Source of the DNA: Verrucomicrobiales bacterium
GTDB taxonomy: Bacteria; Verrucomicrobiota; Verrucomicrobiia; Limisphaerales; SXTU01
Assembly: GCA_005791875.1 (NCBI GenBank)
Contig: SXTU01000256.1
Location: 1 to 45,069, forward strand
Direction of reading: 5' to 3'
DNA length: 45,069 nt
This document shows positions 34,663 to 45,069 of the stretch, in pieces (position 1 is the stretch's first letter; each line of letters begins with the position of its first letter). The notes below the pieces were generated by a model. The model was given only the letters and a program-made list of their open reading frames with translations. It did no database searches and was not told the origin of the DNA. Made by a program: the position numbers and the translations under genes.

Positions 34663-35973
34663 TTACTTCGCCTGCGGTGCGCCGATGCACCACAGGTGCT
34701 GTTGCGTGCGGATGAAGACGTTGCCGCCGCTGATCGCGTGGGACGAATTCGCGAGTCCGCCGTCGAGCGAGTTCACGCGCACGAGTTCAAACTTCGGGCT
34801 GGCCTTGAGGACGATGGTTTCGCTGGACTGGTTCAGGCAGAGGATGTGGCCGTCCACGAGCAGCATCGAGGACCAGGAGTCGCCTTTCTTGCCGGTGCCT
34901 TTCACGCGCTCCTGCCAGAGGGACGCGCCGGTCTGGAGGTTCAGGCACTCGGCGATGCCCTCGGTGTTGAGCACGTAGGCGTGGCCGCCGGAGATGACGC
35001 CGGTGCCGAGGCGGTTCTTGGTGCGGACGCTTTGCCAGAGACGGTGCGTGGCGGTCACGTCGCCGGTGCCGCCGGTCTTCACGGCGAGGCTAGTGCCGAA
35101 GAAGCCGCCCATCGCCACCAGCACGCCTTCGCCGGCGACGGGGGAGGCATAGACAAGTTCGTTCAGGCCATCGCAATGCCAGAGCGCGCGGCCGGTGCGC
35201 GGGTCGAAGGCGCGGGTGAACTGCGGGAAGGTCTGGATGAGTTCGTCGCGCTGGCCGGCGCGCACGATGACGGGCGTGGTGAAGGTGCCGACCATGCCGG
35301 TCTTCTCCTGGCCTTTGAAGCCGTCGGTGCGCGGGCGGACGAAGCGCGCGGGCTCTTTGAACTCCCACAGGGTCTTGCCGTTGGTCTTGTCGAGGCCCAT
35401 GAGCCGCGCGTTCAAGCCGGGGCCGAAGTAGAGCACGCAGACCTCGCCGTGGAGCACGGGCGAAGCGGCGTAGGACCACTCGTGCGCGTGCGAGCCGAGG
35501 TCGCGCCGCCAGAGTTCCTTGCCGTTCATGTCCCAGCAGAACAACCCCGCCGAGCCAAAGAACGCGATGACGCGCGCGCCATCCGTCACCGGCGACGCGG
35601 CGCAATGCGGGTTCTTGCCGTAGCGCTCCTCGGGTTTCGTCCACGTCGTGCCGGATTTCCAGAGCAGCTTTCCGTCGCGGCGGTCGTAGCACATCACGGT
35701 GCGTCCGCCCTCCTTCTCGAAAGACTGGGTGAGGAATAGTTTGTCGCCCCACACGATGGGCGAAGAGTCGCCGGGTTCGGGGAGTTCGATCTTCCAACGC
35801 ACGTTCTCCGTGGCGCTCCAAGACAGGGGAACGCTCTTCTCCGGCGAACTGCCGTCGCCACTCGGTCCGCGCCACGCGGGCCAGTTCGCGGCGCAGAGCG
35901 AACCGGCGCAGGAGAAGAGTGCTGCACACACTGCGAGGGCGTGCCAAGGCGGAGTTGGTTTGGATAATTGCAT
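34663..35973 (-). CDS. PQQ-like beta-propeller repeat protein, secreted
   Basis: A 436-residue protein with a signal peptide in MQLSKPTPPWHALAVCAALF. It opens with WPAWRGPSGDGSSPEKSVPL, the standard start of PQQ-like propeller proteins in PVC genomes. Blades carry the tryptophan-docking pattern: AFDPRTGRALWHCDG, GLDKTNGKTLWEFKE, CYDRRDGKLLWKSG, CLNLQTGASLWQERV. No PQQ-dehydrogenase catalytic residues are evident, so it is more likely a structural or binding propeller than a quinoprotein enzyme. The frame remains open upstream to 37125, but that part is a wrong-frame read of the DUF3500 gene; the true start is the ATG at 35973. Confidence 0.9.
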   Translation of the reverse strand: MQLSKPTPPWHALAVCAALFSCAGSLCAANWPAWRGPSGDGSSPEKSVPLSWSATENVRWKIELPEPGDSSPIVWGDKLFLTQSFEKEGGRTVMCYDRRDGKLLWKSGTTWTKPEERYGKNPHCAASPVTDGARVIAFFGSAGLFCWDMNGKELWRRDLGSHAHEWSYAASPVLHGEVCVLYFGPGLNARLMGLDKTNGKTLWEFKEPARFVRPRTDGFKGQEKTGMVGTFTTPVIVRAGQRDELIQTFPQFTRAFDPRTGRALWHCDGLNELVYASPVAGEGVLVAMGGFFGTSLAVKTGGTGDVTATHRLWQSVRTKNRLGTGVISGGHAYVLNTEGIAECLNLQTGASLWQERVKGTGKKGDSWSSMLLVDGHILCLNQSSETIVLKASPKFELVRVNSLDGGLANSSHAISGGNVFIRTQQHLWCIGAPQAK

Positions 35974-36032
35974 TGGCGGAGTATAGCGCGTTACGAAATC
36001 CCGCCAAGCTAGGATTCCCTCCGGTTGAGAGG

Positions 36033-36063
36033 CGCCAGTCCGCCGTGTCAAAGGCGGTGGCGC
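36033..36063. repeat. Hairpin repeat downstream of DUF3500 gene
   Basis: cgccagtccgcc (36033-36044) pairs with ggcggtggcg (36053-36062) over 10 bp with a 2-nt bulge; the loop is gtgtcaaa. It lies about 50 nt past the DUF3500 stop. No T-run follows on either side. The surrounding sequence (SAVSKAVALPGW in one frame) resembles another dispersed PVC repeat. Confidence 0.5.
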
Positions 36064-36113
36064 TTCCGGGCTGGAGTTGCACCCGGCGCGGCGCGGCTCG
36101 TCCCGAGACCCGC

Positions 36114-37094
36114 TTATCCCGCGAGGTGGAAGTAGCCGTGGATGTGCGGGTCGCCACGGAAATACCACACCATGTCGGGCCCTTCGATCTGCCAGGTGTC
36201 CCAGACCCGGTCGCTGCCGATGTCGTGGGCCCCACCGTAGCAGGAGACAAAGAGCCGCTTGACGATGCCCTTGTCCTCGATGGTCTTCATGGTGGCGGCG
36301 ACATCGTCGGCCCGGAAGCACACCAACATGCGACGCATGGTTGCCAGCAACTTGGCCTGCTGGTCCTTGCTCAGGTCCGCGCCGCTGAGTCCGGGCAGGT
36401 CGGTCTTGCGCTTCTGGATGACCGTCGCGGGGCTTTCGCCCCTCGGCTCGCGACCGACCAGGATTTTCTCCTGCTGCTTGCCGTCCAAGGCCTTGACGAA
36501 CTCGTTGAAGATCAGCCCCTGATACCAGAAAGGATTGCCCTCGTGATCCTTCGACTCGTTGAACGCCTTGGCGAAGTTCCCGTAGAAGATTGGCGCGCCG
36601 CCGAAGCCTAGCCCTTTGTCCGTGTGGGCATTGCAGCGCCGCGTCACATGGTGCCCGGTGTAAACGAACTCGAAATTCTTGTCCTTCGGCGTGCCGAAGA
36701 AGCCGACCGAGGGCGTGTTCTTGATCTGCCCCATGAGATCCTTCTCGACCTGCCAGTGCATCTTCTCGCGATGCTCTGGGTGATGCAGTGATCCGAAAAT
36801 CTGCCGCACGAGGTCCTGCTGGTCCTTCGTGTAGAAGGTGTGGAGGCGCTGCTCGGGGCAGATATACCACCAGTTGCTGACGTATTGGCGCTTGGCGTGA
36901 TCCACGGGCAGGCAGATCTTGCCGCGCTGCTCCTCGGTGAGGCTTTTGTAGAACTGCATCGGCAGGGAATCCTTGTCGGCCGCAGCCACCGGCAGCGAGG
37001 GCAGCGCGGCGAGCGCGGCAGCGGTGCCGAACGCACGCAAGATCTCGCGGCGGGTAATGAGCTTGGCGTCGCTGGCTGGGAGGATGAGTTTCAT
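36114..37094 (-). CDS. DUF3500 domain-containing protein
   Basis: A 326-residue exported protein with a Tat-like signal (TRREILRAFGTAAALAALPS). The mature part opens FYKSLTEEQRGKICLPVDHA, the DUF3500 pattern, and includes NWWYICPEQ, EFVYTGHHVTRRC and a C-terminal segment ending WYFRGDPHIHGYFHLAG. The conserved histidines suggest metal binding, which I infer only. DUF3500 proteins are common in Planctomycetes and Verrucomicrobiota, and no reaction is known to me. It lies between the two DUF1501 genes and just upstream of the PQQ-like propeller. The start is the ATG at 37094. Confidence 0.85.
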   Translation of the reverse strand: MKLILPASDAKLITRREILRAFGTAAALAALPSLPVAAADKDSLPMQFYKSLTEEQRGKICLPVDHAKRQYVSNWWYICPEQRLHTFYTKDQQDLVRQIFGSLHHPEHREKMHWQVEKDLMGQIKNTPSVGFFGTPKDKNFEFVYTGHHVTRRCNAHTDKGLGFGGAPIFYGNFAKAFNESKDHEGNPFWYQGLIFNEFVKALDGKQQEKILVGREPRGESPATVIQKRKTDLPGLSGADLSKDQQAKLLATMRRMLVCFRADDVAATMKTIEDKGIVKRLFVSCYGGAHDIGSDRVWDTWQIEGPDMVWYFRGDPHIHGYFHLAG

Positions 37095-37186
37095 AATGTG
37101 TTGGTGCGTATATGGACGGGCGCACGCGCCCTTCTTCTCACCGAAAATCTAGGTTGCGCCAGCTCACCCATCCCATCTCAGGCACG

Positions 37187-38626
37187 CTACGCCAGCAGTC
37201 CCTTCACCAGCTCCCCATGCACGTCGGTCAGCCGGTAGCGGCGGCCTTGGAACTTGTAGGTAAGCCGCTCGTGGTCGATGCCGAGTTGGTGCAGCAACGT
37301 CGTTTGCAGGTCATGCACGCTCACGCCGTCGGCGGCGATGTTGTAGCCGAAGTCGTCGGTCGCGCCGTAGCTCGTGCCGGCTTTCACGCCGCCGCCGGCC
37401 AGCCAGACGCTGAAGCAGCGCGGGTGGTGGTCGCGACCAAAGTTCGCCGAGATTTTCCCCTGACAGTAGTTCGTGCGCCCGAACTCGCCGCCCCAGACGA
37501 CGAGCGTGTCGTCGAGCAGGCCGCGCGCCTTAAGGTCGCGCACAAGCGCGGCGGCGGGTTGGTCGGTCTCCTTGCAAATCTTCGGGAGCGCGCCGGGCAG
37601 GCCGCCGTGATGGTCCCAGTCTTGGTGATAAAGCTGGATGAAGCGCACGCCGCGTTCGGCCAGCCGCCGCGCGAGCAGGCAGTTCGCGGCGAAGGTGCCG
37701 GGCGTCTTCACGTCCGGCCCGTAGTTCTCCAGCACATGCGCTGGCTCGCCCGAGACATCCGTCGCGTCCGGGATGCTGAACTGCATCCGAAACGCCATCT
37801 CGTAGTTATCAATGCGGCTCTGAATCTCCGCGTCCGGCGTGCCGGCGAACTGGTGCTCGTGCAGCTCGCGCAGCCGGTCCAGCAGCAGGCGACGGCTGTC
37901 CTCGCTCACGCCAGCGGGGTTGTTCAAGTAGAGCACCGCGTCCTTCGCCGCGCGCAGCTGCACGCCCTGATGCTTCGTCGGCAAGAAGCCGCTGCCCCAC
38001 AAGTGCGAGCCGAGCGGCTGGCCGCCCTTGCCCTTCGTGATGAGCACGACGAACGACGGCAGGTTCGCGTTCTCCTGCCCCAGCCCGTAGCTCAACCACG
38101 CGCCGAAGCTGGGCCGCCCGGCGATTTGCGTGCCGGTCTGGAGATAGGTCACGCCGGGCCCGTGGTTGATGGCCTCGGTGAACATCGAGCGCACCACGCA
38201 CAGGTCGTCCGCGATGCCCGCCGTGTGCGGCAGCAACTCGCTGAACGCCATGCCGCTGCGCCCGTGCGCCGTGAACTTGAACGGCGACCCGACGAGCGGA
38301 ATGGAAGACTGGTTGCCCGACATGCCCGTGAGCCGTTGCCCGCCGCGCACCGAGTCGGGGAGCTGCTCACCGTGCCGCTGGTTCAGCAGCGGCTTGTGGT
38401 CGTAGAGGTCGAGCTGCGACGGCCCGCCGGACATGAACAGGTAGATGATGCGCTTGGCCTTCGGCGCGATGTGCGTCGTGGCGAGGATACCGCGGTCAAC
38501 GGCGGCGGAAGGCGCGGCGACGGCTCCCGGTGAAAGCATCTCGGCCAAGGCAGCGCCGCCGAGGCCTGCACCAAAACGGTTCAGGAACTGTCGGCGGTTC
38601 GTCAGGAAAGTGGCATCGCTGTTCAT
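37187..38626 (-). CDS. DUF1501 domain-containing protein, paired with DUF1549/DUF1553 gene
   Basis: A 479-residue protein (ATG at 38626, MNSDATFLTNRRQFLNRFGA; a TTG two codons upstream is possible). A Tat-type signal is followed by RIIYLFMSGGPSQLDLYDHK, LCVVRSMFTEAINHGPGVTY, ERGVRFIQLYHQDWDHHGG and VVWGGEFGRTNYCQGK with GRDHHPRCFSVWLAGGG, all strong DUF1501 blocks. The alkaline-phosphatase-like histidines and aspartates are retained (HQDWDHH, GRDHHP). It starts 25 nt after the stop of the DUF1549/DUF1553 gene, the classical adjacent pair of PVC bacteria, so the two are very probably co-transcribed. It differs markedly from the other DUF1501 copy at 33234-34598. Confidence 0.95.
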   Translation of the reverse strand: MNSDATFLTNRRQFLNRFGAGLGGAALAEMLSPGAVAAPSAAVDRGILATTHIAPKAKRIIYLFMSGGPSQLDLYDHKPLLNQRHGEQLPDSVRGGQRLTGMSGNQSSIPLVGSPFKFTAHGRSGMAFSELLPHTAGIADDLCVVRSMFTEAINHGPGVTYLQTGTQIAGRPSFGAWLSYGLGQENANLPSFVVLITKGKGGQPLGSHLWGSGFLPTKHQGVQLRAAKDAVLYLNNPAGVSEDSRRLLLDRLRELHEHQFAGTPDAEIQSRIDNYEMAFRMQFSIPDATDVSGEPAHVLENYGPDVKTPGTFAANCLLARRLAERGVRFIQLYHQDWDHHGGLPGALPKICKETDQPAAALVRDLKARGLLDDTLVVWGGEFGRTNYCQGKISANFGRDHHPRCFSVWLAGGGVKAGTSYGATDDFGYNIAADGVSVHDLQTTLLHQLGIDHERLTYKFQGRRYRLTDVHGELVKGLLA

Positions 38627-38651
38627 GGGCAAATCTAGTTCAAGGCAACAC

Positions 38652-42062
<3,411 letters not shown>

Positions 42063-42108
42063 AGAGAGAGAGACCTTCGGAGTCGGGGAGTTGTTCGAGC
42101 AGCTTCCG

Positions 42109-43572
42109 TCAGTGCGAGGTTGGGGGAAACTGTTTCCGCAGCAGTGTCTCGGCCTCGCGCTGCGCCTTCGCGAACTGCGGGTCGTCGAGGACGCCGCGCA
42201 GTTCGCGTGGCTCGTCGGCGTTGTCGTAGAGTTCGCGCCCGATGACCGCGCCGGATTTCCAGTCACGCCACTCGGTGTAGCGGACCTTCGCGGTGCGGAC
42301 GCTGACGCCCATGGCCTTGGGCTGCTTGTCCGGCTCGCGATCGTAATAGGCCGGACGCGGGTGCTGCGTGAACGCGGCGGTCTTCGTCAGCCGCGCGGGT
42401 TCGATGATGGTCGGCACGAGACTTACGCCATCAAGGCCGGGAGGTTTGGGCAGGCCGCACAGGTCAACGAGAGTCGGAAAGAGGTCAACCAGTTCAGCTA
42501 AGCAGCGCGTGGTCTTGCCGGAGGCGGACCTGCCCGGCGCACCGATGAAGAAGGGCACGCGCGCGTCATACTCATAGGTCGAGGTCTTGCCCCAGAGACC
42601 GTGCTCGCCGAGGTGATAGCCGTGGTCGCCGACGAAGGTGATGACTGTGCGATCTCCGACGCCGCTGCGGTCGAGCGCATCCAGGACTTTGCCGAGCTGG
42701 GCGTCGAGGTAGCTGATGTTCGCGAAGTAGCCGTGACGGATCTCGGCGGCCTGCCCGGGAGTGAACGTGACCTGCTTCGGCGGGAGGCCTCGCAGCTCGC
42801 GACCATCGTGGAAGGCGACCTCCGGTGCGCCGGTTGGCCGTGCGGGGTTCAGAGTCGGCAGCTTCGTGCGGTCGTAGAGGTCCCAGTATTTTTTCGGCGC
42901 GTTGAAGGGCGCGTGCGGTTTCCAGAAGCCGACCGCGAGAAAGAACGGCTTGTCCTTCACCTCGGCCAGCACACGCACGGCCTCGGCGGCGACGCGTCCG
43001 TCGTAGTAGGCCTCGTCCGGCACGTCGCGGCATTCGTAGAGCGGGACGGAGGTGTATTGGCGCGGCGCGGGCGAGGCGAGGTTCGGCGGCAGCGGGCCGG
43101 TGACGCGCGCGTCGTCTTCGCCGTGGGTTTCGTAGAAGAGGAACTCCGGCGCGCTCCACGAGCGGGCGTCGCCCTTCTCCTTCGTGTGCCAGTTGTGAAA
43201 GATCTTCCCGACGCAGCGCGTGGTGTAGCCGTGCTGCTTGAACCAGAGCGGCAGCGTCATCACGTCAGGATTCAGCTCGCGGAAATGAGTTCCGTTATTC
43301 CAGATGCGCAACGTGTCGGGGCGACGGCCGGTGAGCATGGAGGAGCGCGAAGGGTTGCAGACCGCCTGCTGGCAGTAAGCGCGGTCGAACTGCACCGTGC
43401 GCTTCGCGAGGCGGTTCAGGTTCGGCGTGAGCGCGGGCGAGCCGTAGCTGGCCAGCTCCGGGCGGAAGTCATCCGCCATGATGAAGAGGACGTTCTGCTT
43501 CGGGGCGGCGGCGTGTGAGTAGAGGACCGATGCGGCGAGAAGAACAGCGACAATGCAACGAGCGAGGAGCAT
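42109..43572 (-). CDS. Sulfatase, iduronate-2-sulfatase-like
   Basis: A 487-residue secreted sulfatase (signal peptide in MLLARCIVAVLLAASVLYSH). The formylglycine motif is C72-N-P-S-R in AVCNPSRSSMLTGRRP, so the cysteine needs conversion by a formylglycine-generating enzyme encoded elsewhere. Calcium ligands start with D34/D35 in LFIMADDFRP, and the later block TVITFVGDHGYHLGEHGLWG gives the other metal and catalytic residues. Segment AVGFWKPHAPFNAPKKYW is characteristic of the iduronate-2-sulfatase branch. It removes sulfate esters from polysaccharides, in line with a polymer-degrading lifestyle. The start is the ATG at 43572; the stop lies 46 nt before the DUF1549/DUF1553 start. Confidence 0.95.
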   Translation of the reverse strand: MLLARCIVAVLLAASVLYSHAAAPKQNVLFIMADDFRPELASYGSPALTPNLNRLAKRTVQFDRAYCQQAVCNPSRSSMLTGRRPDTLRIWNNGTHFRELNPDVMTLPLWFKQHGYTTRCVGKIFHNWHTKEKGDARSWSAPEFLFYETHGEDDARVTGPLPPNLASPAPRQYTSVPLYECRDVPDEAYYDGRVAAEAVRVLAEVKDKPFFLAVGFWKPHAPFNAPKKYWDLYDRTKLPTLNPARPTGAPEVAFHDGRELRGLPPKQVTFTPGQAAEIRHGYFANISYLDAQLGKVLDALDRSGVGDRTVITFVGDHGYHLGEHGLWGKTSTYEYDARVPFFIGAPGRSASGKTTRCLAELVDLFPTLVDLCGLPKPPGLDGVSLVPTIIEPARLTKTAAFTQHPRPAYYDREPDKQPKAMGVSVRTAKVRYTEWRDWKSGAVIGRELYDNADEPRELRGVLDDPQFAKAQREAETLLRKQFPPTSH

Positions 43573-43663
43573 GGGCAGACAATTACCAGAAGGAGAGCGG
43601 GCTGGGAACTCCCGGTTGCGGCGATCGTCGCGGCGCTCTGCAAGCGCCGATCCGAGCGGAGGA

Positions 43664-43682
43664 CGGCGGTCCCAGACCGCCG
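43664..43682. repeat. Short perfect hairpin between kinase and sulfatase genes
   Basis: cggcggtc-cca-gaccgccg, an 8-bp stem with a 3-nt loop, 20 nt past the hybrid-kinase stop. No T-run follows on the minus strand (the next bases read toward tccgctcgg), so it is at best a weak terminator. The context (gcgccgatccgagcggagga) looks like part of a dispersed repeat. Confidence 0.5.
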
Positions 43683-43701
43683 CTACAAGGGACGCCTGCC
43701 G

Positions 43702-45069
43702 CTACTGCTCGCCCGAGCGGATGCGTGCAAACGCAACGCAAGTCTGCCTGTAGGCTTCCTCGATCTTGGGGATTAGTGCGGGGACACCCTGCGTGTTGCC
43801 GCTGGTGGCGAGGGTTTCCAAGTCATGGCAAAGGTTGCCGAGGGCGTGCGCGCCGAGGTTCAGGCTCATGCCGCTGAAGATGTGCGCGGCGAAGGCGAGC
43901 TGCTGGAGATTCTCACCGCCGGTCTTGATCTGCTCCAGGTGCGTGGGCGCGTTCTGCATGAAGATGTCAATCAGCTCATGCATGAGCATGACGCCGGCCT
44001 CGGACTTCATGTCGCACAACTCGGCGATGCTCGTGGCGTTCAGGATGGGCTGGTCAGCCGATGCAGCAGCAGCCGACGGAGTGTGGCTGCCGGTCGCCAG
44101 CGAGGTCAGGCGCGCCTGACCCCAGCGCTCGATGACGGCTTGCAGCTCGTTGATGCGCACCGGCTTGGCCACGTAGTCGTCCATGCCGGCGCTCAGGCAT
44201 TTCTCACGGTCGCCCTTGAGCGCGTTGCCAGTCATGGCGACGAGGCGCGGGCGGCGCGGGTCCGGCCATTGGGCGTGGATGCGCCGGGCGGCCTCGAAGC
44301 CGTCCATCTCCGGCATCTGCACGTCGAGGAAGATGATGTCGAAGGGCTGTTGCTCGAGAAGCTTGAGCGCCTCGACGCCGTTGGCGGCGACCTCGGGCCG
44401 GTAGCCGAGACGCTGGAGCATCTTCACGCCGACCTTCTGGTTGATGATGTTGTCATCGGCCAGCATGAGCCGCAGGGGCAGGCGCCCGGCCATCGTGTTG
44501 TCGAACTCAGAAGTGACTGGAGATTTCTTGTCCGTGCGCGGCTTGTTCTCCACGGCCCGGACGAGGGCGTCGAAGACCTGCGCGGGCCGGATGGGCTTGT
44601 AGATGTAGAGCGAGACGCCGACCGCGCCGGGACGCGTGTCGTCCGAGCGCAGGCGCGTGTCGGTCAGCAGCAGCAGGGGCGTCGCATCGCAGCCCGGCAC
44701 GCGTCGGACGAGCTGCGCGAGCGTGAGTCCGTCCATCTCGGGGAGTTGAAGATCGAGCACGATGGCGTCGTAACGCTCGCCGCCCGAGAGGAGGTCGAGT
44801 GCTTCCTTGCTCGTGGCGACGGCGCGCAGCTCGGCTCCGGCCCAGCGAAGGTATTGCGCGACAGCCTTGCGGTTGGAGCCGTTGTCCTCGACGAGCAGGA
44901 TGCGCTTGTGATCGAGCTTGCCGGCCGGGGCAGCGGCGCTGTTGGGCATCTGGGTGCGCGCGGGCTGCGTGCGGATGACGATGTGGAAGGTGGAGCCTTT
45001 GCCCGCCTCGCTCTCGACCCAGATCTTGCCGCCCATCAGCTTGGCGAGCCGCTTGCAGATCGCCAGGCC
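43702..45069 (-). CDS. Hybrid histidine kinase C-terminal part: two receiver domains and Hpt, 5' end outside window
   Basis: 455 codons are visible and the frame continues past the right edge. The first residues GLAICKRLAKLMGGKIWVES and GKGSTF are the G2 box of a histidine kinase ATPase domain. Receiver 1 (about 55-172) has phospho-acceptor D106 in IVLDLQLPEMDG and lysine in YIYKPI. Receiver 2 (about 200-318) has acidic DD in MLADDN, D249 in IIFLDVQMPEMDG and K302 in YVAKPV. The C-terminal Hpt domain (about 345-450) has H396 in AAHIFSGMSLNLGA, where AHxLKGS is usual. A multi-step phosphorelay is expected. The ATG at 45036 is internal, not the start. The output regulator is not in the window. 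Confidence 0.93.
   Translation of the reverse strand, partial: GLAICKRLAKLMGGKIWVESEAGKGSTFHIVIRTQPARTQMPNSAAAPAGKLDHKRILLVEDNGSNRKAVAQYLRWAGAELRAVATSKEALDLLSGGERYDAIVLDLQLPEMDGLTLAQLVRRVPGCDATPLLLLTDTRLRSDDTRPGAVGVSLYIYKPIRPAQVFDALVRAVENKPRTDKKSPVTSEFDNTMAGRLPLRLMLADDNIINQKVGVKMLQRLGYRPEVAANGVEALKLLEQQPFDIIFLDVQMPEMDGFEAARRIHAQWPDPRRPRLVAMTGNALKGDREKCLSAGMDDYVAKPVRINELQAVIERWGQARLTSLATGSHTPSAAAASADQPILNATSIAELCDMKSEAGVMLMHELIDIFMQNAPTHLEQIKTGGENLQQLAFAAHIFSGMSLNLGAHALGNLCHDLETLATSGNTQGVPALIPKIEEAYRQTCVAFARIRSGEQ

Noticed and set aside
35974-37125. Upstream extension of the PQQ-like propeller frame to give an 820-residue protein
   Set aside because: This part overlaps the DUF3500 gene in another frame and reads Arg/His-rich nonsense. 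A signal peptide begins at the ATG at 35973.
37118-37131. gggcgc-ac-gcgccc hairpin as terminator of the DUF1501 gene
   Set aside because: The stem is only 6 bp with a 2-nt loop, and the T-rich side lies on the wrong strand for this gene.
42063-42266. Longer start for the DUF1549/DUF1553 gene
   Set aside because: It overlaps the coding end of the sulfatase and would bury the signal peptide. The GTG at 42062 gives a normal export signal.

Overview
The window is GC-rich and nearly all of its genes lie on the minus strand, so transcription runs from high to low coordinates. The gene content points to the PVC superphylum, most likely Verrucomicrobiota of the Pedosphaera/Limisphaerales kind. The markers are two DUF1501 proteins, a DUF1549/DUF1553 'planctomycete cytochrome' protein, a DUF3500 protein, two PVC-type heme-binding dehydrogenase/HEAT/CxxCH proteins, a sulfatase, and many dispersed palindromic repeats. 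No rRNA, tRNA, CRISPR array, transposase or phage gene was seen.

Layout from the left: (1) 1-4927, an ABC exporter made of a very large FtsX-type permease, which runs off the left edge, and its LolD/MacB-type ATPase. (2) 4982-20701, a probable catabolic block. Reading in the direction of transcription it holds a heme-binding dehydrogenase-like protein, an MFS transporter, a broken neutral-ceramidase-like gene joined out of frame to a second, N-terminally truncated heme-binding protein, a CocE/NonD hydrolase, a protein with two alpha/beta-hydrolase domains, an M81/MlrC-family protein and an enolase-superfamily enzyme. (3) 20702-21451, a gene-poor gap with a repeat. (4) 21452-23659, a Prc/Tsp-type S41 protease. 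(5) 23783-32815, an exopolysaccharide cluster: GT4, GT2, Wzc-like tyrosine autokinase, Wza-like SLBB export protein, an outer-membrane barrel and a small two-helix membrane protein. (6) 33234-43572, a secreted-protein locus: DUF1501, PQQ-like propeller, DUF3500, DUF1501, DUF1549/DUF1553 and sulfatase. (7) 43702-45069, the C-terminal part of a hybrid histidine kinase with two receiver domains and an Hpt domain, which runs off the right edge.

The most striking signal is the repeats. There are about 17 inverted or tandem repeat elements of at least seven sequence families. Several lie in frame inside genes. The ABC permease carries three inverted-pair elements, one long hairpin and two heptanucleotide arrays. 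The DUF1549/DUF1553 gene carries one inverted-pair element and two heptanucleotide loci. Six loci show tandem units of exactly 7 nt with unrelated sequences, and two of these are head-to-head inverted pairs around a spacer of about 32-36 nt. Peptides encoded by some of these repeats recur in many verrucomicrobial and other bacterial proteins, so the families are not all new. The shared 7-nt period, the paired architecture and the in-frame tolerance deserve attention. The second notable point is the ceramidase/heme-protein junction near 16377, which is either a genomic deletion scar or an assembly error.
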